A stretch of 64,000 nucleotides of DNA from a virus: IMG/VR virus record IMGVR_UViG_3300032093_011400, positions 24,998 through 88,997 of that record; one strand, given 5' to 3'. The notes beneath the pieces were generated by a model. That model saw only the letters and a list, made by a program, of their open reading frames with translations, did no database searches and was not told where the DNA came from. Numbering within the stretch: position 1 is the first letter of the stretch; each line of letters begins with the position of its first letter. Positions 8,132-17,012 of this stretch are shown here, piece after piece. Both the position numbers and the translations under genes were made by a program.

Positions 8132-9087
8132 AATAATTCTTTTTGATTTTTTTTATTTGTTAAAAACGCTCCATTGTGGTAAACTTTATCTTCAGGGTTT
8201 TCAATTCTATTTTCTTCAAATAAAGTTACCATTCTTAATACCTCATCCTCAACGGTTGTAATTGGTTTATATTTAAAAACTTTTAAAGATTTTGAATTAT
8301 CAACACGATAATTTCTAGCATCTTGAAAAGATATTTCAGTGTACGTTACTTTAGTATTAGGTACTATTTTAGCAACACGTTCACCTAGTTCTTTAATTAT
8401 AACATTTTCTTTTGATAAAACAAAAATTCCCGGATACTTTTCTTTACAGGCCTCTGTAATATATCCCGCAATATCTTTAACTGCTATTATTGGTCTCCAT
8501 TGTTCACCTCCATTAATAGTTATAGTACCTTCTTTTACCGCCTTCATAGTTAATACATTAACAACTAAATCCATTCTAATTCTAGAATATGTGTCACCAA
8601 GACCAAATACAGTTCCTAATCTAAAAATTGTCCCATTTTTGTCTAAAATGTGTTTTTCGGCTTTAAGTTTTGTTGATGCATATGATGATAATGGATTTGT
8701 TTCACTTAATTCATCTAATATACCATCTTGAGCCCCGTAAACTGAACACGTAGACATGAAAATTAAATGTTTATCGGGTGAAACAATATCACAAAAATTT
8801 TTAATAGAATTATAATTAATTTCTTCAGTTAAAAATGGGTCAACACTACAAGCCGGGTCACCAACTAAAGCAGCCATTAAAACTATAATATCAAAATCTT
8901 TAGATACTTCATAAAGTTTATCAGTATCTCTAATGTCTCCATAAATAAAAGAAACATCTTTTAAATACCTATTTTCATATAATAAATTATCGTAAATAGT
9001 TATATCAAACCCTTCTCTAATAAGATAATCTGATGTTAATCCTCCGATGTAACCGGCACCACCTACTAATAAAACTTTTTCTTTCAT
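8113..9087 (-). CDS. NAD-dependent sugar epimerase/dehydratase (extended SDR)
   Basis: The N-terminus has the GxxGxxG nucleotide site (VGGAGYIGGLTSDYL), then the family acidic residue after strand 2 (IYDNLLYE), the active-site strand FMSTCSVYG, and the catalytic SYASTKLKAE Tyr-x3-Lys. This is the UDP-glucose 4-epimerase / nucleotide-sugar dehydratase group; the substrate cannot be assigned. At 324 aa it is full length. It starts the RmlB/C/D-like trio (8113-9087, 7712-8131, 6862-7686) within the sugar operon. Confidence 0.8.
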   Translation of the reverse strand: MKEKVLLVGGAGYIGGLTSDYLIREGFDITIYDNLLYENRYLKDVSFIYGDIRDTDKLYEVSKDFDIIVLMAALVGDPACSVDPFLTEEINYNSIKNFCDIVSPDKHLIFMSTCSVYGAQDGILDELSETNPLSSYASTKLKAEKHILDKNGTIFRLGTVFGLGDTYSRIRMDLVVNVLTMKAVKEGTITINGGEQWRPIIAVKDIAGYITEACKEKYPGIFVLSKENVIIKELGERVAKIVPNTKVTYTEISFQDARNYRVDNSKSLKVFKYKPITTVEDEVLRMVTLFEENRIENPEDKVYHNGAFLTNKKNQKELLWTQKN

Positions 9088-9109
9088 TATTTTATATAAT
9101 TTATTTATT

Positions 9110-9763
9110 TTATATTTTTATTTTGTAATCCATGAATGTTTCTGATTTACCTACGTCAATACTAAAAAATGAATCAGACCATGGTAGAAATTTTATGTTT
9201 GTTTTTTCACCTATGTTATAATCATAAGTTTCTTCTGGTAATAATCGTTTTACATATTTATCACCTGGTAAATCACCATGCTCCCATTTTTTATCAAAAT
9301 GGTTTTTTGTATTTGATATGTTCCATCCTGAACTCATAGAGATATAATCTATTTCAAATGAATTATACATGGCAATATTGCCCTCCATCATTCTTCTTAG
9401 GTAATCACTATCTTCATAATTACCCCCAATAAATCTTTCATCCATAAACCCAATATTTCTAAATAATTCTTTTTTAAAACCAAAAAACCCCCACGCATAT
9501 AATCCAACAAACCCATATCCTTGTTCTAAAAGAGTTAAAATTTTTTCAATATGTTCTTTTTTAGGTCTAGCTTTGTCATTACAAATAATAATGGTTTCTG
9601 TTGGTGATTCAACAACACAATCATTAATTAATTTTGAGAAAGATGGGTATCCGTGACCATTTTTCCAAATTGATTCTTCATCCATGTTTTTTAAATGAGT
9701 AATTAATTCATCTTTTAAAGAGTCTCTATTGCTTGGTATAATTATAGTATATTCTTTATTCAT
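9110..9763 (-). CDS. Short GT-A glycosyltransferase
   Basis: A compact 217-aa GT-A-like protein. It starts TIIIPSNRDSL, has an acidic metal-site-like segment IIICNDKARP, and the acceptor-side motif FMDERFIGGNYEDSDYLRRM, where the ED pair is typical of family 2 enzymes. It is shorter than most family 2 members (250-350 aa) but has both halves. It lies 22 bases upstream of the SDR and downstream of the methyltransferase in the same direction. The transferred sugar is unknown. Confidence 0.7.
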   Translation of the reverse strand: MNKEYTIIIPSNRDSLKDELITHLKNMDEESIWKNGHGYPSFSKLINDCVVESPTETIIICNDKARPKKEHIEKILTLLEQGYGFVGLYAWGFFGFKKELFRNIGFMDERFIGGNYEDSDYLRRMMEGNIAMYNSFEIDYISMSSGWNISNTKNHFDKKWEHGDLPGDKYVKRLLPEETYDYNIGEKTNIKFLPWSDSFFSIDVGKSETFMDYKIKI

Positions 9764-9786
9764 GGTAATTTTAATTTATTTTTTTA

Positions 9787-10320
9787 TTATCCATTATTTA
9801 AAAATTTACTAACACGTCTGTCAATAGAACGTTTGACAATTGTTAAACCCGCTTCGGATATGGGGAATGTAAAAATATCCATCTCAGGATATTCAGTTTT
9901 AATCCAATCTATCATTTTATAAGAATCCTCACAGTGTTCTCGGGTAATATATTTTTCAGAAATTGGGTCAGTATCATGTAAAATAATTACCCCAAATTCA
10001 TTTAAATTTTTAAGTGATGCTTTGAAATCTAATTTAACCGCTTCAAACGCATGGTCAGCATCTATGAAAATAACATCTACTATTTCATTAAAATTATTTA
10101 AAAAGTCTTGTGTTGATGTTTGATGGAACTCACCAATGTTTTTATTTCTTCTAAAATCAATAATATCAACCCCAATTACCCTAGGTACTACTTCTGAAAC
10201 TTTTTCAAAAGTTGACCCATCATATACACCTAATTCTAAATAATTTTTACAATTAATTGATTTAACTATTTGGACTATCATGTCCGTGTGAACTTCATGT
10301 CCGTATGCAAATTTATCCAT
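9787..10320 (-). CDS. Class I SAM-dependent methyltransferase
   Basis: Motif I is YLELGVYDGST (about residues 30-40), followed by the acidic residue of motif II in VIGVDIIDF, and the post-I segment VIFIDADHAFEAV, then IILHDTDP. This is the Methyltransf_24-like class I fold. The order and short length (177 aa) fit small-molecule or sugar O-methyltransferases found in glycan clusters, so capping or decorating the phage-encoded sugar is a reasonable guess. The ATG lies in the 3' arm of a perfect 17-bp hairpin (10314-10354), suggesting translational control. Confidence 0.75.
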   Translation of the reverse strand: MDKFAYGHEVHTDMIVQIVKSINCKNYLELGVYDGSTFEKVSEVVPRVIGVDIIDFRRNKNIGEFHQTSTQDFLNNFNEIVDVIFIDADHAFEAVKLDFKASLKNLNEFGVIILHDTDPISEKYITREHCEDSYKMIDWIKTEYPEMDIFTFPISEAGLTIVKRSIDRRVSKFLNNG

Positions 10321-10354
10321 ATTTTTTATTTTAAATTAATAAAAAATATGGATA
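10314..10354 (-). promoter_or_regulatory. Perfect 17-bp inverted repeat covering a start codon
   Basis: Arms 10314-10330 and 10338-10354 are exact reverse complements (TATCCATATTTTTTATT), separated by a 7-base loop. In the minus-strand mRNA the methyltransferase AUG sits inside the 3' arm, so the folded RNA would hide the start codon. A cis-acting translational switch, RNA thermometer or RNA-processing site is possible. Confidence 0.6.
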
Positions 10355-10385
10355 CAGTAAACATTAAGTGTTGTTTTTATTCATC

Positions 10386-11210
10386 TTAAAAAACAGGTAT
10401 TGTTTCGGCTTTACATCCGCCAAACCACCAAATACATTCTGAAAATGTACTAAGACGATTACAAACCAACATATCACATTTTGAGGCTATTAACATAGTT
10501 GCTGTAGAATATTGCATTTGAGTAACATTATCTGGTTTAGTGTAAGTTATTACATTGTAGTCTTTTAAATATTCTAAATATTCAGGTAAAACACTGTCGT
10601 TATCTGAAGTAAGAAAAATAGTTTTTACTTTTGGTAAAAATTCATTAATTGCATTTTTATAAGTTTCAAAATTATAATCTCTAATAACTCCGTCTCGAAT
10701 ACTTGTACAGTTTGGAGGGTCAAATTGATGAGTCCAAGTTCTTATTTGTATGGTAAGTAATGGGTATTCAAAATGTTTTGACACTCTATCAACTTCGGAT
10801 AAAACTTCAGGTCTCCATTTAATTTTACTAATTCCTTTTTGTATTCTGTTAAATACTGTATCACATATTAAATTTCTATTAAAAAACCAATCAATTGAAT
10901 GTGTTGAAAATAAATAAGAAAGTGATTTATTTACGATATTAGGGTGGTCACCTAAAGCTTTAGCGTCGTTTATTAAATCAGGTTGTTCTGTTTCTTCTGA
11001 TTTTAAAACTAAAAATCTTGCAGAAATAAAAGAATTACCAAATTCGTGTGGGTTATGGCAAATTAAACTATCATCTAAAATTTCTCGATAATCAGCGTCA
11101 AAATGTGCGTCAAATCTAGGTAAAATATTAGTTTCACCTATACTTAAAGCGGTGACAAAAGATTTTAAAACATTACATAAACCAGATTTTATTTCTACCG
11201 TAAATTTCAT
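10386..11210 (-). CDS. Fucosyltransferase-like glycosyltransferase
   Basis: The fold starts at FTVEIKSGLCNVLKSF, resembling the GGLGNQ-type first loop of alpha-1,2/1,6 fucosyltransferases. The middle has IQIRTWTHQF, matching the conserved HxR-type GDP-binding strand, and later IFLTSDNDSVLPEYL and LSTFSECIWWFGG, matching the family TxD and SxFS blocks. The family uses GDP-fucose or a related GDP-sugar, consistent with the GDP-mannose 4,6-dehydratase two genes upstream. I prefer the ATG at 11210, just before the first strand; an ATG at 11234 would overlap the upstream gene by 17 bases. Confidence 0.6.
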   Translation of the reverse strand: MKFTVEIKSGLCNVLKSFVTALSIGETNILPRFDAHFDADYREILDDSLICHNPHEFGNSFISARFLVLKSEETEQPDLINDAKALGDHPNIVNKSLSYLFSTHSIDWFFNRNLICDTVFNRIQKGISKIKWRPEVLSEVDRVSKHFEYPLLTIQIRTWTHQFDPPNCTSIRDGVIRDYNFETYKNAINEFLPKVKTIFLTSDNDSVLPEYLEYLKDYNVITYTKPDNVTQMQYSTATMLIASKCDMLVCNRLSTFSECIWWFGGCKAETIPVF

Positions 11211-11217
11211 ATATGTA

Positions 11218-12141
11218 TTATTTAACAAATTCATTAATTAAATTATTCCATTTTTCACGACAACGTTCTAAAGTATATTCTTTTGAATAATATTCTCGTG
11301 GTGAAAAAAGATTTCGATTACTAATAACGTATCTTATTGTTTCAGGAAAATTTTCATCGTTAGATACTAACCCCCATGTTTTATCATCTTGTCTATCTAA
11401 ATAACATCCCATAGGTCTTGCAACCATTGGTATGTCACATGCACCTATTTCAATTCCTGCAAAATGACCTTCTTCATTTCCTGATGTACAAATACCACAC
11501 ACTGATGAATTTATTAAAAGTCTAACTGTATTTGTGTCAACTCTGTTAAATATTCTTACTCTATTTCTATTATGTTCAGGAATTGCGTCAATAGTTGTAT
11601 TATCTTTCATTACTAAACAAAAATTAAAATCCGTCATTGTTTCAATGAGGTTTAAAACTCTATGAAATCCTTTTTTTTCATGAGAAGAATCACCTATAAA
11701 AATAATTGAATTAGGTAAAACTTCTGGATGTCTTTCAGGAATAGGTTTAAAAAAATTAAAATCTGATGATTGTTCAATTACTCTTACATTTTTTGGATTA
11801 ATTCTTTCTTTATAAAGATTATACGTTTGTTTAGACGCAAATACAACACAAGTACATGAATTTATAACTTCAGTTTGCATTGGATTATCCATAGTATCTT
11901 GTATTAGACAGAATGTTGGGACATCAATATTAAGTTTACGAAAATAACTTCCATTTCTAATTATATAATCAGGGCGCTCTCTAATAGATTCTATTTTATC
12001 AGCTAATATTGCATAACTTGTATATCCGTCACATTTATCTTGAAGGCCTGGAAACCATTCTAATAGGTCATGCCAAAATGTTCTCGTGTTTGGAATACAC
12101 GTAAGTGTATCGTTAACTAACCACCCAATTTTATTATCCAT
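11218..12141 (-). CDS. GT-B (family 4-like) glycosyltransferase
   Basis: A two-domain GT-B layout over 307 aa: an N-terminal acceptor domain (KIGWLVNDTLTC) and a C-terminal donor domain opening with SIIFIGDSSHEKKGFHRVL and continuing to the CGICTSGNEEGHFAGIEIG segment, where the Glu residues occupy the family 4 EX7E position. It is 8 bases downstream of the GDP-mannose 4,6-dehydratase gene, so the donor may be a GDP-linked deoxysugar. This is inference from order only. Confidence 0.7.
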   Translation of the reverse strand: MDNKIGWLVNDTLTCIPNTRTFWHDLLEWFPGLQDKCDGYTSYAILADKIESIRERPDYIIRNGSYFRKLNIDVPTFCLIQDTMDNPMQTEVINSCTCVVFASKQTYNLYKERINPKNVRVIEQSSDFNFFKPIPERHPEVLPNSIIFIGDSSHEKKGFHRVLNLIETMTDFNFCLVMKDNTTIDAIPEHNRNRVRIFNRVDTNTVRLLINSSVCGICTSGNEEGHFAGIEIGACDIPMVARPMGCYLDRQDDKTWGLVSNDENFPETIRYVISNRNLFSPREYYSKEYTLERCREKWNNLINEFVK

Positions 12142-12149
12142 AGTATGTT

Positions 12150-13121
12150 TTATTTTTTATAAATGTTTAACCAATAATCAATCATTTCATCCATCATTGT
12201 CTCAAAACTATATTCAGGTTTCCATCCTAAAGACCTAATTTTACTTGAGTCACCTTTAAGGTATGGTAATTCTTCAGGACGTAAAAACTTATCATTTTGA
12301 ACAACATAGTCTTTATAATTTAAATTTAATTTACTAAAAACATATTCACACATATCTCTAACTGACCTTGACTCCCCAGTTGCCACAACTAAGTCGACTG
12401 GTTTATCCTGTTGTAATATTAAATGCATTGCTTTTACATAGTCTTTGGAATGTCCCCAATCTCTATATGAATCCATGTTACCAAGTTCTAATTTATCAGA
12501 TAAACCTAAACTTATCATCACCGCGGCTTTAACTACTTTATTAGTAACAAAATTAGAACCTCTACGAGGAGATTCATGATTGAATAAAATACCATTATTA
12601 GCATGTAAATTATATGCGTTTCTATAATTTCGAACAATATTATACCCAAATACTTTACTACATCCATATGGTGAAACTGGATTCATATGAGTTGTTTCTC
12701 TTTGGTACCCATCAGGGTCTACCGAACTTCCAAACATTTCCGAACTACTTGCTTGATAAAATTTTGCGTTAGGACAAACTCTACGATAAGCATCTAAAAT
12801 ATTTAAAACACCTAAAGAATTAACTTGTGATGTAAATTGTGGGATATCGTAACTAATACGTACATGACTTTGAGCGGCTAAGTTGTATATTTCGTCAGGT
12901 TGTATTTCACTTAATAATCTTTCAATATTAGATTGGTCTAACAAGTCACCATAATATATATTTATTTTGTCTCGAATTTCGTCAAGTCTACTTTGTTGGT
13001 GTTCAGGTGTAGAATTTCTTCGTATAATACCATGAACTTCATATCCTAATGATAAAAGATATTCCGCTAGATATGACCCATCTTGGCCACCCACACCGGT
13101 TATAAATGCACGTTTAATCAT
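12150..13121 (-). CDS. gmd: GDP-mannose 4,6-dehydratase
   Basis: This is the best-defined sugar enzyme in the cluster. It shows the NADP site TGVGGQDGSYLAEYLLSLGY, the Arg pair in GIIRRNSTPEHQQSRL, AAQSHVRISYDIP, the active-site SSSEMFG, the YGCSK Tyr-x3-Lys, and FNHESPRRGSNFVT. All are diagnostic of Gmd, which converts GDP-D-mannose to GDP-4-keto-6-deoxymannose. The product feeds GDP-fucose, GDP-rhamnose, GDP-perosamine or amino-sugar pathways. At 323 aa it is slightly shorter than the usual ~345-370 aa. Directly upstream are an aminotransferase, an acyltransferase and a cupin with 4-10 base gaps or 1-base overlap. Confidence 0.93.
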   Translation of the reverse strand: MIKRAFITGVGGQDGSYLAEYLLSLGYEVHGIIRRNSTPEHQQSRLDEIRDKINIYYGDLLDQSNIERLLSEIQPDEIYNLAAQSHVRISYDIPQFTSQVNSLGVLNILDAYRRVCPNAKFYQASSSEMFGSSVDPDGYQRETTHMNPVSPYGCSKVFGYNIVRNYRNAYNLHANNGILFNHESPRRGSNFVTNKVVKAAVMISLGLSDKLELGNMDSYRDWGHSKDYVKAMHLILQQDKPVDLVVATGESRSVRDMCEYVFSKLNLNYKDYVVQNDKFLRPEELPYLKGDSSKIRSLGWKPEYSFETMMDEMIDYWLNIYKK

Positions 13122-13130
13122 ATTTTATTT

Positions 13131-13739
13131 TTAACTTTTAAAAAAATTCATTTTAGTCAAATCTGGCCAATCCTCATATTTCCATTTTCTAGGATTTGTA
13201 TTAATGGCATTAGATAATTTATCTAATCCTAATTTAGCGGTTTCAGGAGTCATATAGTAATGGTAACCCATTGTATCGATATTTTGTTCTCTCCATGGAA
13301 TATTGGGTAGTCTACCGTCATAACTCATTTTTTTTAACTGAATAGCATCTTGTTCGTTGTCCAAAAGAATCATTCCACCTCTACCTAAACTTAAATGTTT
13401 TTGAAATTGAAAACTTAAACACATATACGTATTTGGAATATAACTGTCTTTTTTCCACAGTACTGCTGCGTCAATTATTTTTTTTTCTTCGTAATTTAAA
13501 GTGTAGTAATCTTCCCATTTTTCATCTCTCCATTCTAATCCAATCCCCAATTTTTTAGACAACATGGGTACGGATAAATAAGTTCGTAATGGGACGTTAA
13601 TTTTAGTAGTATTTGTTAATCTTAAACATAACTCTATACCATGAGTACAACTATCTACAGCAACTGCGTAAGGGGCGTTGTAAAATTGTGATATCTTTTT
13701 TTCAAATTCCGTCACAGTATCCATATTCACTTGTTCCAT
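13131..13739 (-). CDS. Half-length DegT/DnrJ-type sugar aminotransferase
   Basis: Recognisable DegT/DnrJ/EryC1 blocks are the N-terminal FYNAPYAVAVDSCTHGIEL, IIDAAVLW (the Asp that binds the PLP ring nitrogen), and SFQFQKHLSLGRGGMILL with the PLP-binding Lys in QKHL. The family usually has 360-400 residues; this protein has 202 and skips much of the large-domain middle and most of the C-terminal domain. Because the key Asp and Lys are retained and the frame is clean, it looks like a compacted enzyme rather than debris. It sits between the acyltransferase and gmd, suggesting amination of a GDP-keto-deoxysugar. Confidence 0.7.
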   Translation of the reverse strand: MEQVNMDTVTEFEKKISQFYNAPYAVAVDSCTHGIELCLRLTNTTKINVPLRTYLSVPMLSKKLGIGLEWRDEKWEDYYTLNYEEKKIIDAAVLWKKDSYIPNTYMCLSFQFQKHLSLGRGGMILLDNEQDAIQLKKMSYDGRLPNIPWREQNIDTMGYHYYMTPETAKLGLDKLSNAINTNPRKWKYEDWPDLTKMNFFKS

Positions 13740-13743
13740 AAGA

Positions 13744-14268
13744 TTAATAATTATATCCTAATTTTTTCGCGTTGTAAAGTATTCTTGTACTATCTATTTT
13801 TTTAACTAAAATTGCTGGATTTCCCTTATATACCCCCCATTCTTCAGTATCACCCATTAATAAACTACCTGCGGATAATAGAACACCACGTCTTAATCTT
13901 GAGCCGGGTAATACAATAGAATTTGTTCCGATATTAGAAAATTCTTCCATAAGAACAGGTTTAATTATTTGAGTACCTTTTAATTCTTCAGGTATCATCG
14001 CTCCAAATAATCCACTATCATCAAATCTATCTGAACCACATACAATTCTAGCTCCGGCCATTATGTTATTAAACCCTTTGGCCGTAAAATCTGAGTTTTT
14101 ACCACCTATAATTGTTACATAAGGACTAATATGTGTATAATCACCAATATATAATTTTGTTGTACAATAAAATCCTTTATCTATTGCAACATGACTACCT
14201 ATAACACAATTATTTTTTTCTTTTATTATTATATCTAAATCTAAAACAACATCACTACCTATTTTCAT
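13744..14268 (-). CDS. Left-handed beta-helix acyltransferase (hexapeptide repeat)
   Basis: The protein is built of imperfect hexapeptide turns (VVLDLDIIIKEKNNCVIGSH and similar) ending in a C-terminal segment GNPAILVKKID, the typical closing GxPA of sugar O/N-acetyltransferases. Length 174 aa is normal. I place the start at ATG 14268, one base overlapping the upstream TGA (TGATG), rather than at an upstream TTG. Next to an aminotransferase it most likely N-acylates an amino sugar, as PerB or FdtC do, though O-acetylation cannot be excluded. No catalytic His is confidently assigned. Confidence 0.75.
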   Translation of the reverse strand: MKIGSDVVLDLDIIIKEKNNCVIGSHVAIDKGFYCTTKLYIGDYTHISPYVTIIGGKNSDFTAKGFNNIMAGARIVCGSDRFDDSGLFGAMIPEELKGTQIIKPVLMEEFSNIGTNSIVLPGSRLRRGVLLSAGSLLMGDTEEWGVYKGNPAILVKKIDSTRILYNAKKLGYNY

Positions 14269-14678
14269 CAAATAAAAGTTTTATCAATTGTTTGACCAAA
14301 ATATGGCCCTGTTTTGTATTCATATACAATAGTATCGTCTTCTAAAATCAAATAATTATGACCACCATTAAATGTAAAACTAATATCACCTGCGGATAAT
14401 ATAGGTTCCGCAATTATATTATCATCAATGTCATAGAAAATACATTTTACCTTTCCTTTTATAACACACCAACTTTCCTGAGGTATGTAATTTTCATCAT
14501 GTCTTGGGATTATATTATGTTTGTGAGGTTTAAATGTATGTCCTTTAGATAATTTTAAACTGGCACATTGAAGGTAGTTTTTATCTAAGCTTAAATCAGT
14601 TCGTTCAGAAGTAACATCAGATAATCTCACAATTTGATGAAGGAGTTCTCCATTAATTTTAGAATATATTTTTTCCAT
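14268..14678 (-). CDS. Cupin-fold protein of the amino-sugar cassette
   Basis: A single cupin domain of 136 aa. The first cupin motif is FKPHKHN and further metal-binding-like residues lie in RHDENYIPQESWCVIKG; the second motif is GGHNYLILEDD. The C-terminus has EYKTGPYFG, often seen in cupins of sugar clusters. It may be a ketoisomerase-like partner of the aminotransferase and acyltransferase, comparable to the FdtA-FdtB-FdtC set, but metal-dependent cupins do many things. It is co-transcribed with and overlaps the acyltransferase by one base. Confidence 0.65.
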   Translation of the reverse strand: MEKIYSKINGELLHQIVRLSDVTSERTDLSLDKNYLQCASLKLSKGHTFKPHKHNIIPRHDENYIPQESWCVIKGKVKCIFYDIDDNIIAEPILSAGDISFTFNGGHNYLILEDDTIVYEYKTGPYFGQTIDKTFI

Positions 14679-14702
14679 TTTATTTTGTATATCTTTAATA
14701 TT

Positions 14703-15428
14703 TTAATCGTCTTTTTCACCTTCTTGTATATGATAAACTAATGAATCAAATACTGTAACATGTCTCATCCCATAAGTTGATTCTAATTTTCTAAAATACC
14801 AGTCATCTCCACTTTGAACAAACCCATTTAAAGTACCAACTCCATCAGTATAAATGTTACCTTCAGGATACATACCACTTTCAATAAATCGAGTTTTTTC
14901 AAAAATACATGGCATGTATAAACCACCTGAATAAATGTTATCCTCCCTCATAGATGTATTAACTTTTTCCCAAAGTTCATAATCAATTTTTTTAGGACTT
15001 TTACCACAATCAATACTAATACCATAAGTTCCACTCCTCATTTTACCACTCTCAACTAATCTAGATGTTGGTATATTAGTACCATCGTGATGTTTTAATA
15101 AATTTTCTAACCATCCATTACTAAAGACCATATCTGAATTAACAAAACAAATATTATCTGATTTACTAGTTTTACCGGCGTAATTCCAACATCTATAAAC
15201 TCTATTTAAATAATAATCATTAGGAATTGGGTCATTATAAATTGAATATGGTATATCTAATTTTGTTAATTTATTTATAATCTCATCTGTTGCATCATTT
15301 GCGACAATTCTTATTGAGACATCCCAACCATTAACTTTACATTTTTCACTAGTTAATTCTTTATGTATTAAATCTAAGTATTCTACTGATTTAAAAATTA
15401 ATGAAATAATTTCAATTGATTTCTTCAT
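14703..15428 (-). CDS. GT-A glycosyltransferase-like protein
   Basis: The start EIISLIFKSVEYLDLIH is the first strand-helix of a GT-A fold, and a metal-site pattern occurs in NICFVNSDMVFSNGWLENLL (the NSD in place of DxD). A later SGDDWYFRKLE matches the acidic acceptor-side block. It is 241 aa, a normal short family 2 size. Its start overlaps the end of the upstream glycosyltransferase by 17 bases. Donor and acceptor are unknown. Confidence 0.7.
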   Translation of the reverse strand: MKKSIEIISLIFKSVEYLDLIHKELTSEKCKVNGWDVSIRIVANDATDEIINKLTKLDIPYSIYNDPIPNDYYLNRVYRCWNYAGKTSKSDNICFVNSDMVFSNGWLENLLKHHDGTNIPTSRLVESGKMRSGTYGISIDCGKSPKKIDYELWEKVNTSMREDNIYSGGLYMPCIFEKTRFIESGMYPEGNIYTDGVGTLNGFVQSGDDWYFRKLESTYGMRHVTVFDSLVYHIQEGEKDD

Positions 15429-16206
15429 TTTGTTTTTTAAAAATATTAATTATTTTTTCTTTTTCTTTTGGATTAGTTGCGTCAGTAATTTTAAACCATG
15501 AAGGTAATATATTAGTATCTAATTCAACAACTTCTAACGTAGTTTCGTCTAATAATCTCTCAAGTGCCCATCCGTCTTGGCCATAACTTTTATAAACATT
15601 ATATTTAGTAATAATTTGATAGTCAGTCGCAAAACCTCTATGTATTATACTATAAGGTATTTTAATGGTTGTTACAATTCCATTTGGATATTGAGGTTGG
15701 TGTAACCCGTGAATTGACTGAAAATTTAAATTTTTATTATTTCTCCATATTGCACAAACCCCATGACTTAAACTATGATAAGCGTTATCTATTCTATAGT
15801 GGATGTCACTTCTCCATAGATTGTAATGACCCAACAATATACCGTCAATATTATTGTTTTTAGCGTAGTTACAAATATCAATTAAAATTTTATTGTTATC
15901 ATTAGTTAAACGACTATCTAAAAGTGAATCACCATCTAACCATATAATAAATTCAGTGTCAGGTTGCTCAAGTAGTAGAGTATCTAACAATTTTTTCTTA
16001 CACGATATTTCATTTTTAAAATCATTTATTTCTGACTCAATTACTCGTAAATTAGAAAAATTTTTATAAATTTCTTTACTACCATCATCAGAATTTTGGT
16101 CGTATACATAAACGTATTCACATATTTCAAACATTTGTTTTAACCAATTATGTAAATTTCCTTTTGATAATTCATTTCTTAATTGTGTAAATCCTACTAT
16201 TTTCAT
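15412..16206 (-). CDS. GT-A glycosyltransferase-like protein (family 2/92 type)
   Basis: It begins MKIVGFTQLRNELSKG and has EYVYVYDQNSDDGS, a pattern of family 2 and family 92-like enzymes (N-terminal strand, then DxxSxDGS). The metal site is FIIWLDGDSLLD. A His-rich middle (HSLSHGVCAIW, SIIHRGFATD) may hold the catalytic or metal-binding residues. The length of 264 aa is complete. It overlaps the next upstream glycosyltransferase gene by 4 bases. Substrates cannot be inferred. Confidence 0.7.
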   Translation of the reverse strand: MKIVGFTQLRNELSKGNLHNWLKQMFEICEYVYVYDQNSDDGSKEIYKNFSNLRVIESEINDFKNEISCKKKLLDTLLLEQPDTEFIIWLDGDSLLDSRLTNDNNKILIDICNYAKNNNIDGILLGHYNLWRSDIHYRIDNAYHSLSHGVCAIWRNNKNLNFQSIHGLHQPQYPNGIVTTIKIPYSIIHRGFATDYQIITKYNVYKSYGQDGWALERLLDETTLEVVELDTNILPSWFKITDATNPKEKEKIINIFKKQNEEIN

Positions 16207-17012
16207 TTAATTAAATTATTAATTGTGTATTTATTTTCAATTTTAGTCACATAATTGAATAAGTAATTATTTTTATTCCACATTTCCCAAAATTTATTAT
16301 CCATATTTACTCTATTTGTTACTGTTGCATTTTTATCATTTCCGTAATGCCATAAATGAAGAGCAACAAAATCATCAATAAACCTTACATTTAATTTAAG
16401 ACGAATTCTATGTATAAATTCATCATCATCAAACGCTACTCCAGTTGCAAATCTTTCGTCAAATCCTCCTAATTCTTTTAAATCTTTTTTAGTTATTGCG
16501 GTACAAAAATGATAAGATTTTGGTCGATATAATGAATGATTATACCATCCTTCATCACCATCATTAACTACTGATATTTTTTTATATGTTGAGGGGTTAA
16601 TAAATGATTTAAAATCATTAAGTTGTAACACTGCCGATGTTTGAATTTCACTTAAAGAATAACAAGCAAATGATAAATAATCATTATCAATTAAATTTTC
16701 GTTTACAAAATTTAAAATATCATCTGAATGTAAACATTCAGGATTTTGTATAATAATTTTATCACCTGATGCGTGGTTAAATCCGACGTTAAAAGGAACA
16801 CATGGATTTACATACCATTTATCTTTTTTTTCTAATCTAACAATTTTTAAAAAAGGAAATTCGTCTACCAAATCTTCTAATCTTTCATCTTCGTGACTAC
16901 AGTCATCGACAGCGATAACTTCAAAATCAGTAAAACTACTTTTTTTAAAACTTTCTAATGTTTTAATAAATATTTTTTTTCGATTGTGATACGCAGTAAC
17001 AATGGAAATCAT
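16203..17012 (-). CDS. Family 2 (GT-A) glycosyltransferase
   Basis: A textbook family 2 start, MISIVTAYHNRKKIFIKTLE, is followed by FEVIAVDDCSHED with the nucleotide-binding Asp pair. The acceptor half has LGGFDERFATGVAFDDDEF, the galactosyltransferase-type GFDE...DD/ED block, and HLWHYGNDKN near the end. The 269-aa length is complete. It overlaps the upstream epimerase by 4 bases and the downstream enzyme by 4 bases, so all three are translationally coupled. Confidence 0.85.
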   Translation of the reverse strand: MISIVTAYHNRKKIFIKTLESFKKSSFTDFEVIAVDDCSHEDERLEDLVDEFPFLKIVRLEKKDKWYVNPCVPFNVGFNHASGDKIIIQNPECLHSDDILNFVNENLIDNDYLSFACYSLSEIQTSAVLQLNDFKSFINPSTYKKISVVNDGDEGWYNHSLYRPKSYHFCTAITKKDLKELGGFDERFATGVAFDDDEFIHRIRLKLNVRFIDDFVALHLWHYGNDKNATVTNRVNMDNKFWEMWNKNNYLFNYVTKIENKYTINNLIK

